Source of the DNA: Ewingella americana ATCC 33852 | GTDB lineage: Bacteria > Pseudomonadota > Gammaproteobacteria > Enterobacterales > Enterobacteriaceae | Assembly: GCF_000735345.1 (NCBI RefSeq) | Contig: NZ_JMPJ01000064.1 | Location: 124,001-188,000 of the forward strand | Direction: 5' to 3' | Length of the DNA: 64,000 nt | Shown: one piece after another, positions 40,541-50,101 of the stretch | Layout: every line of letters begins with the position of its first letter | How positions within the stretch are numbered: the first letter of the stretch is position 1 | Made by a program: the position numbers and the translations under genes | Notes under the pieces: generated by a model | Databases searched by the model: none | The model's input: only the letters and a program-made list of their open reading frames with translations | What the model was told of the DNA's origin: nothing

Positions 40541-41491
40541 TTAGGGTGTCGCGAACACGATGCTATCAGCAATGCGTTTCGCTGTTGCAGGCGGCAATTC
40601 GCCTACGACCGTAATTTCATTGGCGTTACGGACTTCTGTCTGCACTGTGCGACGCCCCTGCCGGACAAGCTGCTCTGAAGGGCCGCTGGTGGTGGCATTG
40701 ACGTTAACTGAGAAACTGAAAAGCCCGTCGGAATATAAGCGCGATTCTACCGCGACAGGGACATTTGGCAAGTTTCTGCGGCTACGCGCAACTTCAGTCA
40801 CACCGTCAGGTAACCATTTCGGCTGCCAAGTAAAGGTGGCTTTTTCGCCTTCGGGTACAGAGAGAACTGGCGGCAAGGTCGCTTTTTCCAGCCCGGTGAG
40901 TGCCCCTTTGACTTCATCATCGTCTACAAAGGAGATCACGCGGAACTGCTCTAAGGTTTCACCATCGCGATCCAGCAGATCGACGCGCAGCGGCAGCTTG
41001 GTATCTTCATCAACCCAGATAACATAGCTAAAGCGCGTACCATCACGGGACACCACGCGAACCACTTGGCTTAGACGGTCTACAGCGCGCCCACGGCCAA
41101 CGGGGATAAAATCGTAGTATTTCGCCAGGCGAGAAAAATCACTGAACACCACGGTCGGCAGCGAATCAACGATATGGTCACCGTCGAGGGTGAAAGGCTG
41201 AAGCCCGGTCTCGAAGTAACTGATCTCTTTGCCACGCTGGACGATTTCGCGTCGAGGGCCGTCCATCAGGACAAGCTGCGCGAGAGGGATATGATCGGAG
41301 ATAGCATGACGATAGCGATAGGAATCAATTCCCTGCTTCGTGATGCTAATGAAGGCGATTTCATAATTTAGTGACTGGCTCGCCTTGCTCATCTCTTGCA
41401 ATAACGCCTCGGGAGTAGGTTCTGCCGAGGCGATTGCAGGAGTTAACAGGCTACCGGTCAGTAAACAAACGGCAAACCAAATTTGCTTCAT
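40541..41491 (-). CDS. rseB: Sigma-E regulatory protein RseB
   Basis: 316 residues. Signal peptide (1-23, KQIWFAVCLLTGSLLTPAIASA). Periplasmic lipid-sensing partner of RseA: MucB/RseB N-terminal domain (about 27-205, ALLQEMSKASQSLNYEIAF, YRYRHAI) and C-terminal domain (to residue 316, ATFTWQPKWLPDGVTEVARS). It binds RseA and blocks DegS cleavage. Its start codon overlaps the rseA stop by one base. Confidence 0.95.
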   Translation of the reverse strand: MKQIWFAVCLLTGSLLTPAIASAEPTPEALLQEMSKASQSLNYEIAFISITKQGIDSYRYRHAISDHIPLAQLVLMDGPRREIVQRGKEISYFETGLQPFTLDGDHIVDSLPTVVFSDFSRLAKYYDFIPVGRGRAVDRLSQVVRVVSRDGTRFSYVIWVDEDTKLPLRVDLLDRDGETLEQFRVISFVDDDEVKGALTGLEKATLPPVLSVPEGEKATFTWQPKWLPDGVTEVARSRRNLPNVPVAVESRLYSDGLFSFSVNVNATTSGPSEQLVRQGRRTVQTEVRNANEITVVGELPPATAKRIADSIVFATP

Positions 41492-42141
41492 TACTGCGTT
41501 TGCATTCCTAAAGACTGAGTTCCGGGTACTTGAACCGCTGCCTGTTGTGGCGTGGCAGTTTCCAACTGAAGCTGATCAGAATGCAATCTACGTTGCAGCT
41601 CATAATCCTGCAAAAGAGCATTAATGCGTTTACGCTGTTCCTGCACGTTTTGCTTGCCATCTAACGAAGTGCTTTCACTCGTTGGCACGCCAAAACTAAC
41701 TGGAGAAGCTTTGCCAATGATAGGCACGGTGTTGAATGCAGGCGTTTCTGGAGAAGCACCAGAAGCGTCAGGCTGGTTGTAATATTGAACGCCAGCGATG
41801 ACCGCCAGAGAAACGCACGCCGCCACGCCAACTTGCGTCAGTTGGCTCGCCCATGGACGAACTTTATGCCAGAAAGGCATTTTCTCCCATGAATGAGGCT
41901 GCGGTTGCGATTCACGCACAGCACCAGGAACTAGCTTAGCTGGCTCATTCGCCAACGCAGCAGCAACACGGTCTGCAATATCAAGATGCACGACATTTCC
42001 CATATCACCGCGCATGGTGTCGCGGATCAGATGATAACTCTGCCAGCTTTGTTGAAGCGTTTTATCATCCGACAGCGAATTCAGCAGTTCGGAATCTAAT
42101 GCTTCACCATCCATTAGAGCGGAAAGCTTTTCTTTCTGCAT
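41491..42141 (-). CDS. rseA: Anti-sigma-E factor RseA
   Basis: 216 residues from the ATG at 42141, which aligns with E. coli MQKEQLSALMDGE; the frame is open 9 codons further. N-terminal anti-sigma domain (QKEKLSALMDGEALDSELL, SYHLIRDTMRGD), single membrane segment near residue 110-130 (VGVAACVSLAVIAGVQY) and periplasmic DegS-cleavage domain ending QVPGTQSLGMQTQ. Holds sigma-E at the membrane. Confidence 0.95.
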   Translation of the reverse strand: MQKEKLSALMDGEALDSELLNSLSDDKTLQQSWQSYHLIRDTMRGDMGNVVHLDIADRVAAALANEPAKLVPGAVRESQPQPHSWEKMPFWHKVRPWASQLTQVGVAACVSLAVIAGVQYYNQPDASGASPETPAFNTVPIIGKASPVSFGVPTSESTSLDGKQNVQEQRKRINALLQDYELQRRLHSDQLQLETATPQQAAVQVPGTQSLGMQTQ

Positions 42142-42170
42142 GCCTAGTACCCTTCCAGTGTCCGCCATCG

Positions 42171-42746
42171 TTAACGCTGAATCAGCGGTTGAACTTTATT
42201 ATCAATAGCTTCCCGGGCACGGAAAATACGGGATCTTACCGTACCCACGGGGCAGTCCATGATGGCGGCTATTTCTTCGTAGCTCAATCCATCTAACTCC
42301 CTTAAGGTGATCGCCATGCGGAGATCTTCAGGAAGTGCTTCAATAGTACGGAAAACTATCTGCCGTAACTCTTCTGACAACATCAAATTCTCAGGGTTCG
42401 AAATTTCTTTTAATGCACCGCCACTTTCGAAGTTTTCAGCATCATTTGCATCTACATCGCTAGAAGGCGGTCGGCGGCCCTGAGCCACCAGATAATTCTT
42501 CGCCGTGTTGACCGCGATACGGTACAACCACGTATAAAAAGCACTGTCGCCGCGGAATGACTCTAACGCGCGATAGGCTTTAATGAATGATTCTTGAACC
42601 ACATCAGGCACATCGCCTTGTGGTACGTAGCGGGAAACAAGGCTCGCTACTTTATGCTGGTAACGGACTACCAGTAAATTGAACGATTTCTGATCACCCT
42701 TCTGGACCCGCTCGACCAGAACCTGATCTGCTAACTGCTCGCTCAT
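42171..42746 (-). CDS. rpoE: RNA polymerase sigma-E factor
   Basis: 191 residues from MSEQLADQVLVERVQKGD; ECF sigma with region 2 (FNLLVVRYQHKVASLVSRYV, DVVQESFIKAYRALESFRGDSAFYTWLYRIAVNTAKN) and region 4 (LPEDLRMAITLRELDGLSYEEIAAIMDCPVGTVRSRIFRAREAI). Controls envelope stress genes. The start is 38 codons inside a longer frame; its ATG overlaps the TGA of a leader ORF, so that ORF rather than an N-terminal extension is expected. First gene of rpoE-rseABC. Confidence 0.97.
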   Translation of the reverse strand: MSEQLADQVLVERVQKGDQKSFNLLVVRYQHKVASLVSRYVPQGDVPDVVQESFIKAYRALESFRGDSAFYTWLYRIAVNTAKNYLVAQGRRPPSSDVDANDAENFESGGALKEISNPENLMLSEELRQIVFRTIEALPEDLRMAITLRELDGLSYEEIAAIMDCPVGTVRSRIFRAREAIDNKVQPLIQR

Positions 42747-42862
42747 CCGAGGTAAAGTCTCCCCAAAACTATCTCCGCGCATAAAGTAGTACTGCCAGCT
42801 ATCATCATTATATTCCTGAGCAAGTACTGCTTGGAGTTCACATGAAACGTTAAGTTCCACAT
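42743..42862 (-). CDS. rseD: Leader ORF overlapping rpoE (RseD-like)
   Basis: 39 codons plus stop: MWNLTFHVNSKQYLLRNI and so on, ending LYLG. It ends TGA inside the rpoE ATG (ATGA overlap), so termination feeds ribosomes to the rpoE start. E. coli has a 51-codon leader ORF in the same place that is translationally coupled to rpoE and repressed by CsrA. A GGA site (CsrA-type GGATGA) lies at the rpoE start. Its own ribosome binding site is weak. Not visible by homology, only by position. Confidence 0.55.
   Translation of the reverse strand: MWNLTFHVNSKQYLLRNIMMIAGSTTLCAEIVLGRLYLG
42831..42858 (-). promoter_or_regulatory. Sigma-E autoregulatory promoter of rpoE
   Basis: GGAACTT (-35) and TCCAA (-10) with a 16-base spacer, giving a start about 78 nt upstream of rpoE. 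E. coli rpoE has a sigma-E promoter with GGAACTT-N16-TCTAA. The promoter lies within the leader ORF, so transcripts from it lack the leader start codon. Confidence 0.75.
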
Positions 42863-42960
42863 CGCTGTTGTTTTTTCTATTAAAGTCTCAAGTCCGTGGC
42901 TTTTGCCAGGATGTTTAGGCTAACATGAATTTCACTCTTCTTCTGCAAACATCATACGCT

Positions 42961-44562
42961 ATGCAACCTTCATCTGAATTTGTCAGCGATGTCTTGATCA
43001 TCGGAAGCGGCGCTGCCGGTCTGTCATTAGCCTTACGGCTTGCCGACCATTGCAGCGTCACCGTCCTTAGCAAGGGACCTTTAAACGAAGGTTCAACCTT
43101 TTATGCTCAAGGTGGCATCGCGGCGGTATTCGATGAAACTGACAGCATTAGCTCGCACGTAGATGACACGCTGATTGCCGGTGCCGGTTTATGTGACAAA
43201 GAAGCCGTGGAATTTATCGCCGGTAATGCGCGCCATTGCGTGCAGTGGCTGATAGACCAAGGCGTGCTGTTTGACACCGAAACCAACGCCAGCTCCGAAG
43301 AGCGATATCACCTCACTCGCGAGGGCGGCCATAGCCACCGCCGAATTCTGCATAGTGCTGATGCTACTGGTAAAGAAGTAGAGACTACGCTGGTAGGTAA
43401 AGCAAGAAATCACCCGAATATTTGCGTAAAAGAGCGCTATAACGCGGTCGATCTTATCACTTCGAGCAAGATTGGTTTGCCGGGTACTCAGCGCGTGGTC
43501 GGGGCTTATGTATGGAATCGCCAAAAAGAACAGGTCGAAACCTTCCGCGCGAAAGCCGTGATCCTAGCCACCGGCGGCGCAGCTAAAGTCTACCAATACA
43601 CCACCAACCCAGATATCTCCTCGGGTGATGGCATTGCGATGGCGTGGCGCGCGGGCTGCCGGGTCGCTAACCTCGAATTCAACCAGTTCCACCCGACCTG
43701 CTTATACCACCCGCAGGCAAGAAACTTCCTGCTAACTGAAGCCCTGCGCGGCGAAGGGGCTTATCTCAAGCGCCCGGACGGCAGCCGCTTCATGCCAGAT
43801 TTCGACTCGCGTGGCGAACTTGCGCCGCGTGACGTGGTGGCGCGCGCCATTGACCACGAGATGAAACGCCTCGGCGCCGACTGCATGTATCTCGACATCA
43901 GCCATCGCCCGCCGGAATTCATCATGCAGCACTTCCCGATGATCTATGAAAAGCTGCTGTCGCTGGGTATTGATCTGACGAAAGAAGCCATCCCGATTGT
44001 TCCCGCTGCCCACTACACCTGCGGCGGCGTGATGGTCGACCAACACGGGCGCACCGACCTTGATGGCTTGTATGCGATTGGCGAAGTGAGCTATACCGGC
44101 CTGCACGGCGCGAATCGTCTGGCGTCAAACTCCCTGCTCGAATGCGTGGTTTACGGCTGGTCGGCGGCGGAAGACATTATCAAGCGCCTGCCTCATGCCA
44201 AGCTGGCCAAGCAGTTACCGCCTTGGGATGAGAGCCGAGTTGATAACTCGGATGAGCAGGTGGTTATTCAGCATAACTGGCACGAATTGCGTCTGTTTAT
44301 GTGGGACTACGTGGGAATTGTGCGTACCACCAAACGCCTCGAGCGTGCGCTGCGCCGCATCATGACGCTTCAGCAGGAGATTGATGAGTATTACGCCAAC
44401 TTTAGAATTTCCAACAACTTGCTGGAACTTCGTAACTTGGTTCAGGTAGCAGAACTGATCGTTCGCAGCGCCATGAAGCGAAAAGAGAGCCGTGGTTTGC
44501 ACTTCACACTCGACTACCCTGACCTGCTCGACGAGCCTCAGCCAACCATTCTTCAGCCTTAA
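42961..44562 (+). CDS. nadB: L-aspartate oxidase
   Basis: 533 residues, the family length. FAD enzyme making iminoaspartate, first step of NAD synthesis. FAD-binding [41 protein letters not shown], catalytic-region [40 protein letters not shown] and [15 protein letters not shown]. The start at 42961 aligns with E. coli. An in-frame ATG at 42925 has a better ribosome site (TAGGCTAAC) and could be used. Only about 60-100 bp separate it from the rpoE leader ORF. Confidence 0.95.
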   Translation: MQPSSEFVSDVLIIGSGAAGLSLALRLADHCSVTVLSKGPLNEGSTFYAQGGIAAVFDETDSISSHVDDTLIAGAGLCDKEAVEFIAGNARHCVQWLIDQGVLFDTETNASSEERYHLTREGGHSHRRILHSADATGKEVETTLVGKARNHPNICVKERYNAVDLITSSKIGLPGTQRVVGAYVWNRQKEQVETFRAKAVILATGGAAKVYQYTTNPDISSGDGIAMAWRAGCRVANLEFNQFHPTCLYHPQARNFLLTEALRGEGAYLKRPDGSRFMPDFDSRGELAPRDVVARAIDHEMKRLGADCMYLDISHRPPEFIMQHFPMIYEKLLSLGIDLTKEAIPIVPAAHYTCGGVMVDQHGRTDLDGLYAIGEVSYTGLHGANRLASNSLLECVVYGWSAAEDIIKRLPHAKLAKQLPPWDESRVDNSDEQVVIQHNWHELRLFMWDYVGIVRTTKRLERALRRIMTLQQEIDEYYANFRISNNLLELRNLVQVAELIVRSAMKRKESRGLHFTLDYPDLLDEPQPTILQP

Positions 44563-44568
44563 TAGAGT

Positions 44569-44600
44569 GGCGACCAGTGCGACGGATCGCACTGGTCGCC
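44569..44600. terminator. Perfect hairpin between nadB and trmN6
   Basis: 14-bp perfect stem GGCGACCAGTGCGA / TCGCACTGGTCGCC with loop CGGA, between two convergent genes. Only a short CCCCTT follows, but stability and position argue for a shared terminator. Confidence 0.75.
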
Positions 44601-44607
44601 CCTTAAC

Positions 44608-45411
44608 TCAATAATTCAGATAGAAATCAGCGATTAAAGCGCGGAACTCCGGGCTATAAACCCCTTCGCGCTCACGCAAATCCATCTCTTGAAGACGAGC
44701 TTCGGTAGGTTGTTTACTGAGCACTAACAGCAGGCGATTGAGCGGCTTGCCGGGGCGATCGCGCACGGCGAGGCGGCTGAATGTGAACCACCCTGCTTGC
44801 TGCGCTTTGGCTTCGAGCTGCAATCCAAGGTCATAAGGCAGCACCACGCAGAACTTGCCATTGGGCTGCAAAAGCTTATCGGCACAGTCGAGCAAGGCGG
44901 CGTGAGTCAGGGTTTCAGTATAACGGGCGGTATTGCGCGCCTCATCGCGGCAGGCCACGGCGGCCTCGAAATAAGGCGGATTGCTGACGATCAGGTCATA
45001 ATGAGCCGGGTGCGATTGGGCAACGACATGAATATCTTGCGCGAAAACCTGAAGTCTCGCCGCCCACGGCGAACCTTGGAAATTCTCGGCCGCCTGTTCG
45101 GCTGCGGGAATATCCAGCTCCACGGCGTCAATCATGACGGCGTCATCGGTTCTTTGCGCCAGCATCAGCGCGATAAGGCCACTGCCTGAGCCGATGTCCA
45201 GCACGCGAGTGGCCCCCGCCACCGGCGCCCATGCCCCGAGCAGCACGCCATCGGTACCGACTTTCATTGCACAGCGATCGTGTGCAACAAAAAACTGTTT
45301 GAATGTAAATCCATTACGCCGCATTGGCTGACTGGCACTGACTTCTTTCACCACATTTTTCACCGTTAAACCATCAGCAAGACGGCCTGATATCCAGAAC
45401 TGACGTAGCAT
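44608..45411 (-). CDS. trmN6: tRNA1(Val) (adenine(37)-N6)-methyltransferase
   Basis: About 238-267 residues depending on start. It methylates A37 of tRNA-Val1. Core motifs MRRNGFTFKQFFVAHDRCAMKVGTDGVLLGAWAPV, VLDIGSGSGLIALMLAQ and the catalytic SNPPY (NPPY) match YfiC. Convergent with nadB and divergent from srmB, as in E. coli. The start is uncertain: ATG at 45411 gives a 29-residue extension compared to E. coli; a GTG nearer MRRNGF or the ATG there is as likely. Confidence 0.9.
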   Translation of the reverse strand: MLRQFWISGRLADGLTVKNVVKEVSASQPMRRNGFTFKQFFVAHDRCAMKVGTDGVLLGAWAPVAGATRVLDIGSGSGLIALMLAQRTDDAVMIDAVELDIPAAEQAAENFQGSPWAARLQVFAQDIHVVAQSHPAHYDLIVSNPPYFEAAVACRDEARNTARYTETLTHAALLDCADKLLQPNGKFCVVLPYDLGLQLEAKAQQAGWFTFSRLAVRDRPGKPLNRLLLVLSKQPTEARLQEMDLREREGVYSPEFRALIADFYLNY

Positions 45412-45510
45412 AGGGGAAACATTCGGCAAGGAAAAGCCACGCTAGCCGCTTAAATAGGTGAAGATCGCGCCTAACACGTCTATAATCGGCGCCCCAAGTA
45501 GAGGTAGACC

Positions 45511-46842
45511 ATGACTGTAACCAATTTTTCCGAACTCGAACTCGATGAACGCCTAATAGACGCCCTGAGCGAAAAAGGCTATAGCCGCCCGACTGTCATT
45601 CAGGCAGAGGCCATTCCGCCAGCGATGGACGGACGCGATGTGTTGGGTTCGGCTCCTACCGGCACCGGCAAAACAGCAGCGTTCTTGCTGCCTGCATTGC
45701 AGCATTTGCTGGATTTCCCGCGTAAGAAATCTGGTCCGCCACGTATTCTTATTCTGACGCCAACCCGCGAACTTGCGATGCAGGTTGCTGAACAGGCACG
45801 CGAACTCGCCAAGCACACTGATTTAGACATCGCCACTATCACTGGCGGCGTAGCGTACATGAACCACGCCGAAGTGTTCAGCGAAAATCAGGACATCGTG
45901 GTCGCCACCACGGGCCGCTTGCTGCAATACATCAAAGAAGAAAACTTTGACTGCCGCGCCATTGAAACGCTGATCCTTGACGAAGCTGACCGCATGCTGG
46001 ACATGGGCTTCGCGCAAGATATCGAAACCATTTCCGCCGAAGCGCGCTGGCGCAAACAGACGTTGCTGTTCTCCGCAACGCTGGAAGGCGAAGCGATTCG
46101 CGAATTCGCAGAACGCATTCTGTCCGAGCCAGTTGAGATCGAAGCCGATCCTTCTCGCCGCGAACGCAAAAAGATTTTGCAGTGGTACTACCGCGCCGAT
46201 GACGTCGCGCACAAGACCCAGATGCTGATCCACCTTCTGAATCAAGAAGATGTGACCAAGTCCGTGATCTTCGTGCGTAAACGCGAGCGCGTGCACGAGC
46301 TGGTAGCCTGGCTGCGTGAAGCAGGGATCAACTCCTGCTATCTCGAAGGGGAAATGGTTCAGGTTAAACGTACTGAAGCAGTAAAACGCATGGTTGAAGA
46401 CCGCGTTAACGTGCTGGTTGCCACCGATATCGCCGCGCGCGGTCTGGATATCAACGACATCAGCCACGTGTTCAACTTCGACCTGCCGCTGACCGCAGAC
46501 ACCTACCTGCACCGTATTGGCCGTACTGGCCGTATGGGCCGCAAAGGGACTGCAATCTCCTTCGTTGAAGCGCATGACCATCTGCTGCTGGGCAAAATTG
46601 GCCGTTACCTGAATGAGCCATTGAAGCCGCGCGTGATTGATGAGCTGCGTCCGAAGACCAAAGCGCCAAGTGAGAAAACCACCGGCAAGCCGTCGAAGAA
46701 GGTGCTGGCGAAGCGTAAAGAGAAGCAGAAAGAAGCACAGGCAAAATCAAAAGTTAAAGTGAAAGTGCGCCACCGCGACAGTAAAAACGTCGGTAAACGC
46801 CGCGTGAAAGCTGAAGCTGACACCAAAGGCAGCGCGAAATAA
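45511..46842 (+). CDS. srmB: ATP-dependent RNA helicase SrmB
   Basis: 443 residues. DEAD-box helicase of 50S subunit assembly. N-terminal MTVTNFSELELDERLIDALSEKGYSRPTVIQAEAIP (Q motif), Walker A APTGTGKTAA, LTPTRELAMQ, VATTGRLLQYI, DEADRMLDMGF, SATLE, and C-terminal ARGLDINDI and HRIGRTGRMGRKG. The Lys/Arg-rich C-terminal tail (about 400-443) is typical of SrmB. Divergent from trmN6. Confidence 0.96.
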   Translation: MTVTNFSELELDERLIDALSEKGYSRPTVIQAEAIPPAMDGRDVLGSAPTGTGKTAAFLLPALQHLLDFPRKKSGPPRILILTPTRELAMQVAEQARELAKHTDLDIATITGGVAYMNHAEVFSENQDIVVATTGRLLQYIKEENFDCRAIETLILDEADRMLDMGFAQDIETISAEARWRKQTLLFSATLEGEAIREFAERILSEPVEIEADPSRRERKKILQWYYRADDVAHKTQMLIHLLNQEDVTKSVIFVRKRERVHELVAWLREAGINSCYLEGEMVQVKRTEAVKRMVEDRVNVLVATDIAARGLDINDISHVFNFDLPLTADTYLHRIGRTGRMGRKGTAISFVEAHDHLLLGKIGRYLNEPLKPRVIDELRPKTKAPSEKTTGKPSKKVLAKRKEKQKEAQAKSKVKVKVRHRDSKNVGKRRVKAEADTKGSAK

Positions 46843-46868
46843 GCACTCTGACCTTGCTCTAAAGCCAA

Positions 46869-46899
46869 AAAAAACCGCCACTTAAGGCGGTTTTTTATT
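46869..46899. terminator. Terminator after srmB
   Basis: Stem AAACCGCC / GGCGGTTT with loop ACTTAA, then T6. A long A-run precedes, so it also serves grcA on the other strand. Confidence 0.85.
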
Positions 46900-46924
46900 A
46901 TCTCAGCAATTTAACGTCTCAAAC

Positions 46925-47308
46925 TTACAGACTTTCAGTGAAAGTACGGGTGATCACGTCGCGCTGCTGTTCTGGCGTCAGTGAGTTGAAACGCACCGCA
47001 TAGCCTGAAACCCGAATAGTCAGCTGTGGGTACTTCTCAGGGTGCTTCACGGCATCTTCCAGAGTCTCACGGCGCATCACGTTAACGTTAAGATGCTGAC
47101 CGCCCTCAACGCGAACCGTTGGCTGGAACTCCATCGGCACTTCGCGATACTCGATTTGGCCCAGTTCGCTGATTGCGACAATCTGATCTTCTTCATAGCC
47201 CGCTTTCGCACATACGCAGCGCGCTTCTGCTTTCTCGTCGTCGAGCAGCCAGAAAGAGTTTTTCAGTGCTTCATTATTGGCTTTAGTGATTTGAATACCG
47301 GTGATCAT
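46925..47308 (-). CDS. grcA: Autonomous glycyl radical cofactor
   Basis: 127 residues, the GrcA length. It replaces damaged glycyl radical domains of pyruvate formate-lyase. The C-terminal glycyl radical loop [12 protein letters not shown] carries the glycine, and the protein matches the PFL C-terminus ([24 protein letters not shown]). Regulated by FNR in E. coli; two FNR-type sites are upstream. ATG with GGAG upstream. Confidence 0.96.
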   Translation of the reverse strand: MITGIQITKANNEALKNSFWLLDDEKAEARCVCAKAGYEEDQIVAISELGQIEYREVPMEFQPTVRVEGGQHLNVNVMRRETLEDAVKHPEKYPQLTIRVSGYAVRFNSLTPEQQRDVITRTFTESL

Positions 47309-47416
47309 GTGTTGCCTCCATTAATGGCTACGATACTGTAAACAAGCTGCCGCCAAGGAATGACAGCAATACCTTGCTCCTGATGACCTGTATAACAGTT
47401 GAACACCCCGCGTTCC

Positions 47417-47430
47417 TTGATAAATATCAA
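47417..47430. promoter_or_regulatory. FNR box I of grcA
   Basis: TTGAT-AAAT-ATCAA, a perfect match to the FNR consensus, centred 115 bp upstream of grcA. Confidence 0.9.
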
Positions 47431-47468
47431 CTTTAACCTCGGGGTGTGAGGCGCCCTGCGGCAAATTT

Positions 47469-47482
47469 ATGTTTTATATCAA
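47469..47482. promoter_or_regulatory. Candidate FNR box II of grcA
   Basis: ATGTT-TTAT-ATCAA keeps one half-site, centred 52 bp from box I. E. coli grcA has two FNR sites 53 bp apart (-40.5 and -93.5), so the position supports it. Confidence 0.5.
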
Positions 47483-47647
47483 TTTTTTCCAGCTCCTCCC
47501 TTCAATTAATATTGTTAAATATCAATTAAATTTGATTGAGCCTGACGAACTCGAATCTTTGCGTTTTGCTAACAGGGTAAGGTTTCACTCAAATCCGCTT
47601 GCAGGTAAGCTAACGCGATTGAAATTACAAAGAAAAGGAGCGCGTTA

Positions 47648-48328
47648 ATGTCCACGACCCTGACATGGCATGACGTCATCGGTGCCGAAAAAGAACAACC
47701 CTACTTCCTAGATACCCTGAAGTATGTCGCCAGCGAACGCGCGGCGGGAAAAACGATTTATCCTCCGCAGGCTGACGTGTTCAACGCCTTCCGCTCCACC
47801 GAACTGTCCGATGTCAAAGTAGTGATTTTGGGCCAAGACCCTTATCACGGGCCGAATCAGGCACACGGCCTCTCCTTCTCCGTACGCCCGGGCATTCCTG
47901 CTCCGCCCTCTTTGGTCAATATGTACAAAGAGCTGGCGACTGACATTCCGGGCTTCGAGCGCCCTTCTCACGGCTATCTGCAAAGCTGGGCTGACCAAGG
48001 CGTGCTGCTGCTCAACACCGTGCTGACCGTCGAAGGGGGGCAGGCGCACTCCCACGCCAAATTAGGCTGGGAAACCTTCACCGACAAAGTGATTGCCGCG
48101 CTGAATGAGCATCGCCAAGGGGTGGTATTTCTGCTCTGGGGCTCACACGCGCAGAAAAAAGGCAGCTTTATTGATGCCCAGCGCCACCACGTGCTGAAAG
48201 CACCGCACCCTTCGCCGCTGTCGGCTCATCGCGGTTTTCTCGGCTGCAAACACTTCTCCGCCACCAATGAATTGCTGAAGAAACAGGGGCTGGAGCCGAT
48301 AAACTGGATGCCAGAACTTCCGGCTTAA
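47648..48328 (+). CDS. ung: Uracil-DNA glycosylase
   Basis: 226 residues. It removes uracil from DNA. Motifs: catalytic [47 protein letters not shown], and [20 protein letters not shown] (HPSPLSA loop). AAGGAGCGCG ribosome site 7 bases before ATG. Divergent from grcA and convergent with grpE. Confidence 0.97.
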   Translation: MSTTLTWHDVIGAEKEQPYFLDTLKYVASERAAGKTIYPPQADVFNAFRSTELSDVKVVILGQDPYHGPNQAHGLSFSVRPGIPAPPSLVNMYKELATDIPGFERPSHGYLQSWADQGVLLLNTVLTVEGGQAHSHAKLGWETFTDKVIAALNEHRQGVVFLLWGSHAQKKGSFIDAQRHHVLKAPHPSPLSAHRGFLGCKHFSATNELLKKQGLEPINWMPELPA

Positions 48329-48345
48329 CTGCTGATTCTGCAAAC

Positions 48346-48374
48346 AAAAAAGGCATCCCTAAGGATGCCTTTCT
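48346..48374. terminator. Terminator between ung and grpE
   Basis: Stem AGGCATCC / GGATGCCT, loop CTAA, A-run before and TTTCT after; bidirectional. Confidence 0.8.
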
Positions 48375-48390
48375 CACAAAAGCGACAGGC

Positions 48391-48978
48391 TTATGCCTTG
48401 ACTTTTGACACCGCAACCATCGCAGGGCGAAGCAGGCGACCGTTCAGGGTGTAACCTTTCTGCATAACCATCATGACGTGGTTAGGCGCCAAATCTTCTG
48501 ACTCCATTAGCGTCATGGCCTGATGCAATTCAGGGTTGAAAGGCACGTGAATGTCACCAACCACTTCCAGACCAAACTTGCGAACGGCATCCAGCAGTGA
48601 TTTCAGCGTTAATTCAACACCTTCGACCAGAGCAGCCAGATCGGCATTGGATTTATCCGCCAAGTCGAGCGCACGTTCCAGGTTATCAATAACCGGCAAC
48701 AGCTCACCGGAGAATTTCTCCAGTGCAAATTTATGGGCTTTCTCAATATCAAGCTCGGTGCGGCGGCGGATATTTTCCACTTCCGCTTTAGCACGCAGCA
48801 AGCTGTCACGCTCGCGCTGCTGAGCTTCTTTCAATTGATTTTCCAGTTCTGCAATACGCTCGTCGCGCGGATCAACGACGTCTGCCGCCTCAGTTTCCGC
48901 TTCCGTATGCAGCGCTTGCTCCTGATTTAACTCATCAGAGACTTGCTCGTTAGGCGTCTTATGTTCTTTACTACTCAT
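48391..48978 (-). CDS. grpE: Nucleotide exchange factor GrpE
   Basis: 195 residues. DnaK cochaperone that releases ADP. Acidic N-terminal tail, long coiled coil (about 40-90, [33 protein letters not shown]) and C-terminal beta domain ([36 protein letters not shown]). Preceded by a clear sigma-32 promoter. Divergent from nadK. Confidence 0.96.
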   Translation of the reverse strand: MSSKEHKTPNEQVSDELNQEQALHTEAETEAADVVDPRDERIAELENQLKEAQQRERDSLLRAKAEVENIRRRTELDIEKAHKFALEKFSGELLPVIDNLERALDLADKSNADLAALVEGVELTLKSLLDAVRKFGLEVVGDIHVPFNPELHQAMTLMESEDLAPNHVMMVMQKGYTLNGRLLRPAMVAVSKVKA

Positions 48979-49020
48979 GAATCTCTCCGCGTTTTAGCAT
49001 TAATCTTGCTACTGGGCTTA

Positions 49021-49049
49021 TTATGGGGATCAAAACCGTTGTTTCAAGG
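49021..49049 (-). promoter_or_regulatory. Sigma-32 (heat shock) promoter of grpE
   Basis: CTTGAAA (-35) and CCCCATAA (-10) with a 13-base spacer, matching the sigma-32 consensus (CTTGAAA and CCCCATNT). About 45-70 bp upstream of the grpE start. Confidence 0.88.
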
Positions 49050-49113
49050 TTTGCTTTTAAAGGTTCAGACATAATGCAGGCGTTACAAAAGCCTATTGAG
49101 GATAACCACCGCA

Positions 49114-49992
49114 ATGAATAAAAAATTTGAGTGCATAGGCATCGTTGGCCATCCCCGCCATCCATCAGCACTCGCCACCCATGAAATGCTTTATCACTGG
49201 TTGGTCTCTAAAGGCTATGAAGTGGTGGTGGAACGCACGGTGGCCCAAGATCTTAAGCTGGAAGGCGCGCAAACCGGCAGCCTTGCAGATATCGGTAAAA
49301 AGGCCGATTTAGCCGTTGTGGTGGGGGGTGACGGCAACATGCTGGGCGCAGCGCGGGTGCTGGCGCGTTATGACATCAAAGTCATTGGTATCAACCGGGG
49401 CAACCTCGGTTTTCTTACCGATCTTGACCCCGACAATGCCCTTCAGCAGCTCGACGACGTGTTAAAAGGTGAATATCTCAGCGAGCAGCGTTTCCTGTTG
49501 GAAGCCTTGGTTCGCTGCGAAGATCGCCAATGCCGCGTCAGCACCGCCATCAATGAAGTGGTGCTTCACCCCGGTAAAGTCGCACATATGATTGAATTTG
49601 AAGTCTATATTGATGACAAATTCGCCTTCTCCCAGCGCTCCGATGGCCTGATCATCTCGACGCCGACGGGTTCGACTGCCTATTCGCTTTCCGGCGGCGG
49701 CCCGATTTTAACTCCTACGCTGGATGCTATCGCGCTGGTACCGATGTTCCCGCACACCCTGTCGGCCAGACCACTGGTGATCAACAGCAGCAGCACCATC
49801 TGCCTGAAATTCTCTAATGTCAGCAGTGACTTAGAGATAAGCTGTGACAGCCAAATCGCCCTGCCGATTCAGCAAGGGGAGGAAGTGGTGATCCGCCGCA
49901 GCGAATATCATCTCAATCTGATCCATCCGAAAGATTACAGTTATTTCAACACCTTGAGCACTAAACTCGGCTGGTCGAAGAAATTGTTCTGA
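49114..49992 (+). CDS. nadK: NAD kinase
   Basis: 292 residues, same length as E. coli NadK, beginning [26 protein letters not shown]. It phosphorylates NAD to NADP. GGDGN motif ([20 protein letters not shown]), [18 protein letters not shown] and [16 protein letters not shown]. The start is the ATG that aligns with E. coli; 6 further upstream codons are open. Divergent from grpE, with recN 109 bp downstream. Confidence 0.96.
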   Translation: MNKKFECIGIVGHPRHPSALATHEMLYHWLVSKGYEVVVERTVAQDLKLEGAQTGSLADIGKKADLAVVVGGDGNMLGAARVLARYDIKVIGINRGNLGFLTDLDPDNALQQLDDVLKGEYLSEQRFLLEALVRCEDRQCRVSTAINEVVLHPGKVAHMIEFEVYIDDKFAFSQRSDGLIISTPTGSTAYSLSGGGPILTPTLDAIALVPMFPHTLSARPLVINSSSTICLKFSNVSSDLEISCDSQIALPIQQGEEVVIRRSEYHLNLIHPKDYSYFNTLSTKLGWSKKLF

Positions 49993-50035
49993 TGGCAAAC
50001 GCGGCCAAATAAAAAATATTGCGTCAGGGACTTTA

Positions 50036-50091
50036 CTGTATATAAAACCAGTTTATACTGTATGAAATTACAGGTCTGTTGTTTTGTACAG
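50036..50091. promoter_or_regulatory. Three LexA boxes upstream of recN
   Basis: CTGT-N8-ACAG at 50058-50073 and again at 50076-50091 are perfect; CTGT-N8-CCAG at 50036-50051 has one mismatch. They run up to 10 bp from the recN ATG. E. coli recN also has several LexA boxes. Confidence 0.88.
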
Positions 50092-50101
50092 GAAGGTGAT
50101 C

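Noticed and set aside
42747-42860. 38-residue N-terminal extension of rpoE.
   Set aside because: RpoE starts at MSEQ in all relatives and the ATGA overlap with the leader ORF explains this region better.
45823-46581. 252-residue minus-strand frame inside srmB.
   Set aside because: Antisense to a helicase with all motifs.
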